Shown one piece after another: positions 38,026 through 45,482 of a stretch of DNA of 54,632 nucleotides. The translations under genes were made by a program, and so were the position numbers. Within the stretch, counting starts at the first letter, position 1. Each line of letters starts with the position of its first letter. The stretch is from an uncultured Methylomonas sp. (GTDB lineage: Bacteria; Pseudomonadota; Gammaproteobacteria; Methylococcales; Methylomonadaceae), in the NCBI GenBank assembly GCA_936941155.1, contig CAKZJE010000053.1, positions 1 through 54,632 of the forward strand, in the 5' to 3' direction. The notes beneath the pieces are model-generated. The model worked only from the letters and a program-made list of their open reading frames with translations, had not been told where the DNA came from and did not search any database.

Positions 38026-39962
38026 TGCTATCAACTAAATTAAAAGAAGCCGCAGGTAACGGGGCAGACGCAACACTCTATGTCGATGATGTATTTTCTA
38101 CTTATCTCTACACCGGCAACGGCTCAACGCAGACCATCACAAACGGTATTGATTTGGCTGGTAAGGGTGGGATGGTGTGGCTAAAATCACGAAGTGCAGC
38201 AGCTTACAACTGTCTATTTGATACTGCTCGTGGGGTTAATAATGTACTTTGGTCTAACACCACCAATGCGCAAGTTACATACCCATCCCCATTTGCGTTA
38301 ACCGCTTTTAATTCAAACGGTTTTAATTTAAACGCAGAGCCAGATGTAAACCAAAATACAACTACCTACGCCTCATGGACATTCCGCAAAGCCGCGAAGT
38401 TTTTTGATGTGGTGACTTATACGGGGAATGGGGTAGCTGGAAGACAGATTGCGCATAATCTTGGAGTTGCTCCAGGAATGATTATTGTTAAACGTACATC
38501 TGGCGCGGCAAATTGGGTTGTTTATCATCGTTCAACGGGTAATACAAAATACCTTATTTTAAACGCAACTTTTCCAGCGGATAACGATGTTGATTATTGG
38601 TACAACACTACACCAACATCTACGGACTTTACTGTCAATTCATATTCAGATGTTAACGCTTCTGGCTCAACCTACGTCGCCTACCTATTTGCTCACGACA
38701 CGTCATCAACTGGGATTATTCAGTGTGGAACATATAATGGGACAGGGGCAGCGGGAAACGCTATAAACCTTGGATGGGAACCACAATATGTAATGATAAA
38801 GGCTTCCAATGATACTTGGGGTTGGAACATTTACGATAATATGCGGGGTGTTCCTACAGGCAACTATGATAATTTTTTATTAGCAGAATCTGCTGGTGCA
38901 GAACAATCTAGCGGTGCATTTAATGATATTGATTTTACCGCTACTGGATTTACGCTACAACGAAATACTAGTCGGCTAAATTCTGTTGGTGGTACTTTCA
39001 TCTACATGGCAATTCGTATGCCAAACAAGCCGCCTACATCGGGGACGCAGGTTTATAACGCTGTAAGCTACACTGGAAACGGCACAGCAAATAGAGCAAT
39101 AACTTCAAATTTTGTAGTTGATTTAGCGATTGGTATGCAAAGAACACCTGCAAATGGTTCAGATAGATTTTTTGTTGATAGATTAAGGGGCGCAACAAAA
39201 GGTTTGGTTTCTTGGGATACGTTTGCAGAAGCAACTGATGCAAACTCTTTGACCAGTTTTGCCTCAATGACAGGCGTTGTAGTTGGAACCGATACTACTG
39301 ACCGTGGTTTTAACGGTAACGGTAGGTCATTAAATCCGTATTTCTTCAAACGCGCCCCCGGATTCTTTGATGTGGTTTGTTATACGGGGACGGGAAGTGC
39401 AACTACGCAGGCGCATAATTTGACGGTTGTACCAGAGTTGATGATTGTTAAAACTAGAAGTAATGTTGGGGAATGGTGTGTATATTCATCAAATTTAGGA
39501 AATACAAAAAGTTTATTTTTAAGTAGCACGCAAGGCGCAGATATCGCTAACGCATATTGGAATAGTACAACACCAACAAGCTCAGTGTTTTCGATAGGAA
39601 CTTTTAATGCAACTAACAGTTATACTTACGTCGCCTACCTATTTGCCACACTAGCAGGAATCAGCAAGGTGGGTTCTTATACGGGTAATGGCACAGGACA
39701 AGTGATTGCGTGTGGATTCTCAGCGGGAGCAAGGTTTGTCTTAATTAAAAGAACTGACGCTGCTGGAGCTTGGTACACATTCGATTCGGCTCGTGGTTTA
39801 ACCAGTGGTTCAAGTCCATATTTGCTACTCAACAGCTCAGCCGCAGAGGTCACAGGTAATAATGGTGTCTACGCATCAACAGGTGGCTTTACACTAGGTG
39901 CGACAGCAATAACAACGACCAATATAGCAACAGCAACTTATATTTTCTTAGCAGTGGCGTAA
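38025..39962 (+). CDS. Repeat-containing fibre/receptor-binding protein, 645 aa
   Basis: ATG 38025 overlaps the preceding stop (TAATG); an in-frame ATG at 37974 lies inside the upstream gene. Six tandem units of about 105 residues begin with Y-x-G-[NT]-G (YTGNGSTQTI, YTGNGVAGRQI, YNGTGAAGNAI, YTGNGTANRAI, YTGTGSATTQA, YTGNGTGQVIA). Several units contain MIIVKRTSG- or FDTARG-like steps and end in TYVAYLFA. They resemble DUF7483-type fibre domains. It is a candidate receptor-binding fibre, followed by an assembly-protein-like gene. Confidence 0.8.
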   Translation: MLSTKLKEAAGNGADATLYVDDVFSTYLYTGNGSTQTITNGIDLAGKGGMVWLKSRSAAAYNCLFDTARGVNNVLWSNTTNAQVTYPSPFALTAFNSNGFNLNAEPDVNQNTTTYASWTFRKAAKFFDVVTYTGNGVAGRQIAHNLGVAPGMIIVKRTSGAANWVVYHRSTGNTKYLILNATFPADNDVDYWYNTTPTSTDFTVNSYSDVNASGSTYVAYLFAHDTSSTGIIQCGTYNGTGAAGNAINLGWEPQYVMIKASNDTWGWNIYDNMRGVPTGNYDNFLLAESAGAEQSSGAFNDIDFTATGFTLQRNTSRLNSVGGTFIYMAIRMPNKPPTSGTQVYNAVSYTGNGTANRAITSNFVVDLAIGMQRTPANGSDRFFVDRLRGATKGLVSWDTFAEATDANSLTSFASMTGVVVGTDTTDRGFNGNGRSLNPYFFKRAPGFFDVVCYTGTGSATTQAHNLTVVPELMIVKTRSNVGEWCVYSSNLGNTKSLFLSSTQGADIANAYWNSTTPTSSVFSIGTFNATNSYTYVAYLFATLAGISKVGSYTGNGTGQVIACGFSAGARFVLIKRTDAAGAWYTFDSARGLTSGSSPYLLLNSSAAEVTGNNGVYASTGGFTLGATAITTTNIATATYIFLAVA

Positions 39963-39971
39963 GGATAAACA

Positions 39972-40397
39972 ATGACAAATTATATTAACTTAGCAACACA
40001 GCAACTCTGCACAGAATCTGAAATCCGTGCGTCACATCCTAACACCTCATTTGCAACGCCATTCAACCCAGACGGCTATGCAGTAGTACATGATGCAGGG
40101 CAACCAGACTATGATAAGTACACACAGACTGTTCAACTAGGCGCACCTGTAGAGGCTCTACCTAACCACTGGGAGCAAACGTGGTCAATCATTCAGCTAG
40201 AAGGCGACCAACTCACCGATGCACAAGCGCAAAAGGTCGAAGATGAGAAAGCAAAAATCAAAGCTGACATCGCAGCACTTGAAGCAACGATTACACCACG
40301 CAGAACACGCGAAGCTATTTTAGCTATCGACACCACATGGCTTGCAGATGTGGAACTTCAAATCGGTCAACTGCGCCAACAACTAGCGGAGCTGTAA
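39972..40397 (+). CDS. Putative tail fibre assembly protein, 141 aa
   Basis: The N-terminal half (CTESEIRASHPNTSFATPFN, DAGQPDYDKYTQTVQLG) and the C-terminal coiled coil (KVEDEKAKIKADIAALEATI ... ELQIGQLRQQL) match fibre assembly chaperones (DUF4376-like). Position right after the large fibre gene supports the call. These proteins help fold or trimerise the fibre and usually are not in the virion. Confidence 0.7.
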   Translation: MTNYINLATQQLCTESEIRASHPNTSFATPFNPDGYAVVHDAGQPDYDKYTQTVQLGAPVEALPNHWEQTWSIIQLEGDQLTDAQAQKVEDEKAKIKADIAALEATITPRRTREAILAIDTTWLADVELQIGQLRQQLAEL

Positions 40398-40403
40398 TCC
40401 TTT

Positions 40404-40664
40404 ATGGAAATCCTTCAATTCTTAACAGATGTTGGGTTTCCTATTGGTGCGGCTTGCCTTGGGATGTACTTTGTATTCCTAACGCTAAAGTTTCTGCTTG
40501 ATAGTGTGCTTGAAAAGATTAAAAGTCTAATAGGTATTATCAAGCAGCTTGATAAGAGGGTAACGGGGATGTCAAACGACATCTTAAGTATTGATTCACT
40601 GACATCTGAGGCACTCGATATTCCTCAAGATAAGCCTAGACTTCCAATTAAAAAGGTAGAGTGA
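40404..40664 (+). CDS. Candidate holin, 86 aa
   Basis: Begins MEILQFLTDVGFPIGAACLG, with a hydrophobic stretch (IGAACLGMYFVFLTLKFLLDSV) and a long charged amphipathic C-terminal segment. One membrane span with a cytoplasmic tail next to a second membrane protein and an M15 endolysin suits a holin. The call rests on topology and position. Confidence 0.6.
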   Translation: MEILQFLTDVGFPIGAACLGMYFVFLTLKFLLDSVLEKIKSLIGIIKQLDKRVTGMSNDILSIDSLTSEALDIPQDKPRLPIKKVE

Positions 40665-40906
40665 TGGACGTTGATGCAGTTGCTAAGTATATTAACCAGT
40701 ATGGCTTTCCAATCGTAGCGGCTGGTGGTATGGGGTACATCGTGTACTCTGTTTGGGTATGGGCAACCACCGTAGTTAAACCTATTCTGCAAGAAGCGAT
40801 GGATGCCTTAATCGAGTTAATTGACCAGATTCGTGTGCTAGATAATGATATGATACGCCTATCACAGAAGTTAATAACCATCCTCTCTCTACGGAGTAAA
40901 AAATGA
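40664..40906 (+). CDS. Candidate holin/antiholin, 80 aa
   Basis: It begins MDVDAVAKYINQYGFPIVAA with a hydrophobic helix (FPIVAAGGMGYIVYSVWVWA) and a helical C terminus. The first 20 residues resemble the neighbouring candidate (V-x-x-Y-GFPI versus DVGFPI), suggesting duplicated membrane proteins as in holin-antiholin pairs. The start overlaps the upstream stop (TGATG; an alternative GTG is at 40661). Confidence 0.6.
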   Translation: MDVDAVAKYINQYGFPIVAAGGMGYIVYSVWVWATTVVKPILQEAMDALIELIDQIRVLDNDMIRLSQKLITILSLRSKK

Positions 40907-41256
40907 GCGAATACTTTAAACCAGAAGAATTTGAGTGCCACTGCGGGTGCGGAGAAAAAGACGTAAACCCAAAGCTCGTTGAGCTTTTAGACCGCATCCG
41001 AAAATCATTTGGTAAACCGATTACCATCATGAGTGGTAAACGGTGTGAAACTCATAATTCTAAAGTGGGTGGTGCTAAGAAATCTCAACACGTTCTAGGT
41101 AACGCAGCAGACATCAAAGTAAAAGGTGTTGAACCACGCGAAGTGCAAGAATACCTAATGAAACACTTTGATGATGATTGCCGAGGCCTTGGACGCTACA
41201 AATCTTTTACACATATTGATGTGCGTGAAGGCGGCATTGCACGTTGGAACGGATAA
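40903..41256 (+). CDS. M15-family peptidase endolysin, 117 aa
   Basis: A zinc peptidase of the M15A type. The signature is MSGKRCETHNSKVGG, then SQHVLGNAADIKV (metal ligands H and D) and FTHIDVREGG (third ligand H). The N-terminal CHCGCG segment (KPEEFECHCGCGEKD) is typical of this group. Phage members cut peptide crosslinks in peptidoglycan. It has no signal peptide, so release should need a holin, two candidates for which lie upstream. Confidence 0.92.
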   Translation: MSEYFKPEEFECHCGCGEKDVNPKLVELLDRIRKSFGKPITIMSGKRCETHNSKVGGAKKSQHVLGNAADIKVKGVEPREVQEYLMKHFDDDCRGLGRYKSFTHIDVREGGIARWNG

Positions 41257-41268
41257 ATAGGATTAGAT

Positions 41269-41502
41269 ATGGACCTTAATCGAGATAGTTTAAAAGAACT
41301 TTTCTTGGAGGCTCTACAAGAGCATCATGAAGAAGTCATTGATTCTCATGCGTCACATCACGAATGGATTCAAGAGAGAATAGAAGCTGAAAAGCTAAAG
41401 AAAGAAATGCTTAAAAAAGTAACAGAAGCCGCAATCCAATGGTCAGTGGCAGGACTTCTAGGTGCGGCAGGCTATTGGATACAAACGCATTTCAAGCCAT
41501 AA
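41269..41502 (+). CDS. Lysis-associated membrane protein, 77 aa
   Basis: It has a charged N-terminal helix (SHASHHEWIQERIEAEKLKK) and a C-terminal membrane segment (ATEAAIQWSVAGLLGAAGYW-like). This His-His-E-W, then helix, then membrane layout resembles DUF6127-type phage proteins next to lysis genes. It is the last gene before the 41507 promoter. Confidence 0.65.
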   Translation: MDLNRDSLKELFLEALQEHHEEVIDSHASHHEWIQERIEAEKLKKEMLKKVTEAAIQWSVAGLLGAAGYWIQTHFKP

Positions 41503-41506
41503 AAGA

Positions 41507-41535
41507 TAGACGGCACGCTGTACAAATAATATAAT
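41507..41535 (+). promoter_or_regulatory. Putative promoter of the tail-adaptor and late operon
   Basis: TAGACG (41507-41512) and TATAAT (41530-41535) are separated by 17 bp. The leader then carries a small hairpin (GCTG-CAA-CAGC at about 41550-41560) and ends with TTGGAG before the next start. No further promoter is obvious between here and 2355, so this may drive the largest late transcript. Confidence 0.55.
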
Positions 41536-41588
41536 TTACTAAAAATGTGCCTGCTGCAACAGCTCGCTTGTGATAACTTGGAGTCATT

Positions 41589-42227
41589 ATGAGCAACAAT
41601 AGCAGCGTAACATACACAACACTACTTACAGACCTTCGACGGTACCTAGAGCGTGGTTTCACACAAGAGTCTGATCCATACGTTTATGAGCAACTTCCTC
41701 GGCTTATAACGCTTGCTGAACGCAGAATTTCCCGTGAGCTTAAGGTCACAGGATTTATTGTGCCAGTGACCACGACATTGCCTGCGGGTGTATCAGTTTA
41801 CCCAAAACCCGATAGATGGCGTGAAACGGTTTCGATGCATATTGGCACCAATGCAATTCACGGCAGATCTTACGAGTATATTCGCAATTATTGGCCTGAC
41901 AGTGAAGAAACTGGCACACCAGAATATTATGCTGACTATGATTATTTTCATTGGCTAATTGCACCAACACCTGCTACTGATACCACCATAGAAATCCTTT
42001 ATTACGAGCAACCTCGTTTTCTTGGCGAAGAAACTCAAACAAACTTCATTACCGACTTTGCGCCAGATTTATTGCTGTACGGTACATTGCTTGAAGCCGC
42101 ACCTTATCTTAAAAATGATGCACGCTTGCAAACTTGGCAAACGCTTTATGATCGTGCAGCGCAATCACTCAATGGCGAAGATCTGCAACGCATTCTTGAC
42201 CGTACTGCTATTAGGAATAAAGCATAA
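41589..42227 (+). CDS. Tail adaptor protein (gp4/gp11-like), 212 aa
   Basis: A helical N-terminal domain (YTTLLTDLRRYLERGFTQ, LPRLITLAERRISRELK) and a middle beta region with PKPDRWRETVSM and YFHWLIAPTPATDTTIEI. It ends with a helical segment (LQTWQTLYDRAAQSLNGED). It matches the short adaptor family that joins portal to tail in short-tailed phages. Together with the 34043 product, this gives two adaptor-like proteins. TTGGAG precedes the start; the stop overlaps the next ATG. Confidence 0.78.
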   Translation: MSNNSSVTYTTLLTDLRRYLERGFTQESDPYVYEQLPRLITLAERRISRELKVTGFIVPVTTTLPAGVSVYPKPDRWRETVSMHIGTNAIHGRSYEYIRNYWPDSEETGTPEYYADYDYFHWLIAPTPATDTTIEILYYEQPRFLGEETQTNFITDFAPDLLLYGTLLEAAPYLKNDARLQTWQTLYDRAAQSLNGEDLQRILDRTAIRNKA

Positions 42228-43423
42228 TGACTACATCATACAATTACGTCTTTGGCGGTGCTACCGTCTATCCATCTGAGGTCAGCTACGAGTCATTGAC
42301 GCTGACAACCGATGTGCAATTAAGTTGGCCAACTGAAACATCAGCATCAAGCAATCTTGCCGCTAAGATTATTGATATTGAATCTGATGTAGAAAGCCTA
42401 AGAATTTTATTGCCTGACGCACAAAAAGCAGGAACTGGTGAAACAATCTTATTTAATAACATTGGCACAGAAACCATCATTGTTTCAGATTACGACGATG
42501 TGCAAGTGGTTTCTATTGCAAATGGTGAATTGTGGCAGGTTTATTTGACTGACAATTCAACTGCTGCTGGAGCATGGCAAGCGTTGCAATATGGTGCGGC
42601 TATTTCACAAGCAAACGCATCTGCATTAGCGGGAACAGGCATCGTTGCAGTAGGTACAGTGCTATCACAGTCGGTGCCAATTACTACGTTTAGTGCTAAT
42701 TTTGAATTAGGCATTACAGATCGCGCCAAAATGTATAACTGGACGGGTGCGGGTGGCGTGTTAACACTTCCATCTGCGGCAACTGTTGGTGGTAATTGGT
42801 TTATGTATTTGAGAAATTCTGGTTCTGGTGCGATTGTAGCAACACCAACAGGAATAAATACGATTGATGGCTCAACAGATTTAAGTTTTCAACCTGGTGA
42901 ATCAGCTATTATTGCTACAGATGGCAGTAACTTTTACACCATTGGATTTGGTAAACGTGCCATATTTGCATTTGATTACACATCTATTAATGCAGCAGGA
43001 TCTGGCACGTTAACGCTGACTGGCACGCAACTAAATCGTATTGCCTATAATTTTACTGGCGTATTAACCGGCAACCGTATCATTATTGTTCCTCCAACAG
43101 TGCAACAATATTGGATAACAAACAGCACGACAGGCGCATATACGTTTACAGTTAAAACAGCGGCTGGTGCTGGCGTTACAATTACGCAAGGTCAACGTGG
43201 AATTTACTACTGTAACGGCACAGATTTTCTTATTGCCGATACTGCGTCCATTTCACTTCCGATTGATATTGGTCAAGGCGGTACGGGTGCATCAACAGCT
43301 AGTGGCGCACTCATTAATTTAGGTGGTGGATCTACTGGTATCAGTATTTTTTCTTCTGTCACGCAAGCAAATGCATGGGTGGCGTTAGGTTACGCTCAAA
43401 ATGTTAATGGCGGTACATTCTAA
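42227..43423 (+). CDS. Fibre-like structural protein, 398 aa
   Basis: A beta-rich protein of Gly/Ser/Thr repeats, with NYVFGGATVYPSEVSYESL at the N terminus, a central GAGGVLTLPSAATVGGNWF segment (carbohydrate-binding-like or head-fibre fold) and the fibre motif IGQGGTGASTASGALINLGG near the C terminus, ending NGGTF. It is linked by TAATG to both neighbours. The position beside the DNA-stabilisation gene suggests a tail-associated fibre or spike component. Confidence 0.7.
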   Translation: MTTSYNYVFGGATVYPSEVSYESLTLTTDVQLSWPTETSASSNLAAKIIDIESDVESLRILLPDAQKAGTGETILFNNIGTETIIVSDYDDVQVVSIANGELWQVYLTDNSTAAGAWQALQYGAAISQANASALAGTGIVAVGTVLSQSVPITTFSANFELGITDRAKMYNWTGAGGVLTLPSAATVGGNWFMYLRNSGSGAIVATPTGINTIDGSTDLSFQPGESAIIATDGSNFYTIGFGKRAIFAFDYTSINAAGSGTLTLTGTQLNRIAYNFTGVLTGNRIIIVPPTVQQYWITNSTTGAYTFTVKTAAGAGVTITQGQRGIYYCNGTDFLIADTASISLPIDIGQGGTGASTASGALINLGGGSTGISIFSSVTQANAWVALGYAQNVNGGTF

Positions 43424-45252
43424 TGAGTACCATCATCTTAAAGTCAGATCCTGGCATTAAACGTGACGGCACAAAGTTTGAAGGCAACGCTTACGTTGAT
43501 GGTCAATGGGTTCGCTGGCAACGTGGACTTCCACGCAAGATTGGTGGCTTTAGATCAACAACCAAATATTTACCAGAAAAAAGCACTGGCTTAACCAATA
43601 TCAACAAAGGCGACTTTGTTTACATGCACTCTGGATCGGCTACAGAATTAAATCAATTTACGATTGATTCAAGCTATAACAGCTCAATTATTACTAGCAG
43701 AACACCAGTAGCCACCGTAGCAACTGGAAGCGTAACATTGACCGGTGGCGCGTCAGGTACTGTCACCATGATTACCGTGAATGGTGTCGACATTATGTCA
43801 GCACCTGTTTCCTATGTGACCAGCTTATCAGCTACTGCAACGGCTGTTGCGGCAAACATTTCTGCCTATACATCCGTGCCAGAATACACAGCAACCGCAC
43901 TTGGCGCAGTGATTACAATTACATCTGTTGCCACTGGATCTATTTATAACGATTATGTCGTTGCCGCAACCACCACAACAATCACGACAACTACAGTGGA
44001 TATGTCGGGTGGATCTGAAGCATTGATTGAGGATTCGGATAACAAGTGGATGTTTGATTATCAGTACGACTCATCAACAACTGCCAATTCAATCCTGGCA
44101 CATTGCGCACCAAATAATTCTTATGCAACAAACGATACCGTAGGACAAATATTTTATGGCGATGCATTTGGCGAAGATCCACTTAAAGACATTCGACTTC
44201 CATCAGGTGCTAATGTTGCTGGTGGAATTGTATCGCTTCATCCATACCTGTTTTATTATGGTGGTGATGGTATTGTTGGCTGGAGCGTTGCTGGTGACTT
44301 CACAGACATGTCCGGCTCTGGCTCTGGTATTGCGCGTCCTTGGGGGACAAAAATAATTAAAGGCATGCCACTGCGTGCTGGTAGTGGAAATGCGCCTGCT
44401 GGCTTGTTTTGGGCGTATGACGCTGTTATTCGTGCAACCTTTACTGGTGGTGCCACCGTGTTCCAGTTTGACGTTATCGCCACTGGTACGTCGATTATTT
44501 CGCCAGATTCTGTGGTGGACTATGACGGCATTTATTTTTGGGTTGGCGTTGATCGTTTTATGATGTTCAACGGTGTTGTGCGTGAAGTGCCAAATGTTAT
44601 GAACCTCAATTATTTCTTTGAAGGGATTAACCAAAATCAACGCCAAAAAGTGTTTGGTTTTAAAGTACCAAGATTTGGTGAGATCTGGTGGTGCTATCCT
44701 CGCGGTGATGCAACAGAATGTACGCACGCTGTTATTTACAATGTGCGTGAAACAACGTGGTATGACACTGAGCTTCCCAACGCAGGTAGAACATCGGCAA
44801 CGTACAGTAATTTATTTGTAGCACCAGTTTCAGCCGGTCTTGATGCGGTCAATAATGACTACCATGTCTGGATTCATGAGAAAGGTGTTAATCAAATTTA
44901 TGAAAACACGATACAGCCTATTTACAGTTTCTTTGAAACGGCTGACTTATCGTCGCCAGCACAAGGGAATTCAAACTGGCATGAGATTTCTATTATTGAA
45001 CCAGACTTTGTGCAAAGCTCTGACATGACCGTACAGGTGATTGGACGATCTAACGCACGCGCACCAGAAGTTTATGGGAATGTTTACGCTTTTCCAGATA
45101 CTGCGCAGGCAACATATCAGCAAATTGTGACATTAAAAGAGCAACGCAGAGAATTACGACTTCGATTTGAATCAAATGCAATTGATGGTGACTATCAGAT
45201 GGGTCAAATCATTGCGCATATTGAAGTTGGCGACGGTACGGTGACAGGATGA
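43423..45252 (+). CDS. P22 gp10-like DNA-stabilisation/tail tubular protein, 609 aa
   Basis: The N terminus has SDPGIKRDGTKFEGNAYVDG and WVRWQRGLPRKIGGFRS, typical of P22 gp10-like stabilisation proteins. About residues 100-200 form an extra beta domain with GVDIMSAPVSYVTSLSA that is a known insert in phage tail proteins. The C-terminal half (IYFWVGVDRFMMFNGVVREV, EIWWCYPRGDATECTHAVI) contains the propeller-like repeats of this family. It seals the portal below the adaptor. The start is TAATG coupled. Confidence 0.85.
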   Translation: MSTIILKSDPGIKRDGTKFEGNAYVDGQWVRWQRGLPRKIGGFRSTTKYLPEKSTGLTNINKGDFVYMHSGSATELNQFTIDSSYNSSIITSRTPVATVATGSVTLTGGASGTVTMITVNGVDIMSAPVSYVTSLSATATAVAANISAYTSVPEYTATALGAVITITSVATGSIYNDYVVAATTTTITTTTVDMSGGSEALIEDSDNKWMFDYQYDSSTTANSILAHCAPNNSYATNDTVGQIFYGDAFGEDPLKDIRLPSGANVAGGIVSLHPYLFYYGGDGIVGWSVAGDFTDMSGSGSGIARPWGTKIIKGMPLRAGSGNAPAGLFWAYDAVIRATFTGGATVFQFDVIATGTSIISPDSVVDYDGIYFWVGVDRFMMFNGVVREVPNVMNLNYFFEGINQNQRQKVFGFKVPRFGEIWWCYPRGDATECTHAVIYNVRETTWYDTELPNAGRTSATYSNLFVAPVSAGLDAVNNDYHVWIHEKGVNQIYENTIQPIYSFFETADLSSPAQGNSNWHEISIIEPDFVQSSDMTVQVIGRSNARAPEVYGNVYAFPDTAQATYQQIVTLKEQRRELRLRFESNAIDGDYQMGQIIAHIEVGDGTVTG

Positions 45253-45482
45253 TACGAATTACATTACCTACTGGATTACAACTGCAAGACTGGGCAGATC
45301 AATTGTCGCTTGATTTGGATCCTTATGGTGCGATTAGACGATTAAATGACATACAAAAATGGCAGGACTGGGCAGTACAATTTGTGAGCAGTACATCATT
45401 GCCACAAAACGCACCAAATCCTTATAACTTTGATAATTGGCAAGATTGGGCAGAGCGTTTCTGCGAGGTAACAAATGGATAA
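45249..45482 (+). CDS. Small protein with three QDWA repeats, 77 aa
   Basis: The sequence carries LQDWADQL, WQDWAVQF and WQDWAERF, about 28 residues apart, in a Trp-rich short protein. It overlaps its neighbours by 4 and 8 bases. The repeated W/L-Q-D-W-A helices suggest three equivalent binding contacts, possibly with the gp10-like protein upstream or the next gene product. The function is unknown. Confidence 0.6.
   Translation: MIRITLPTGLQLQDWADQLSLDLDPYGAIRRLNDIQKWQDWAVQFVSSTSLPQNAPNPYNFDNWQDWAERFCEVTNG

Noticed and set aside
38025-39962. Fibre gene examined for a diversity-generating retroelement (variable region, template repeat, reverse transcriptase)
   Set aside because: No reverse transcriptase gene is present in the genome and no near-identical template copy of the fibre end was noticed.
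44203-44727. Minus-strand frame of 174 codons inside the gp10-like gene
   Set aside because: It runs against the late operon, has no start signal and has low-complexity composition typical of an antisense frame.
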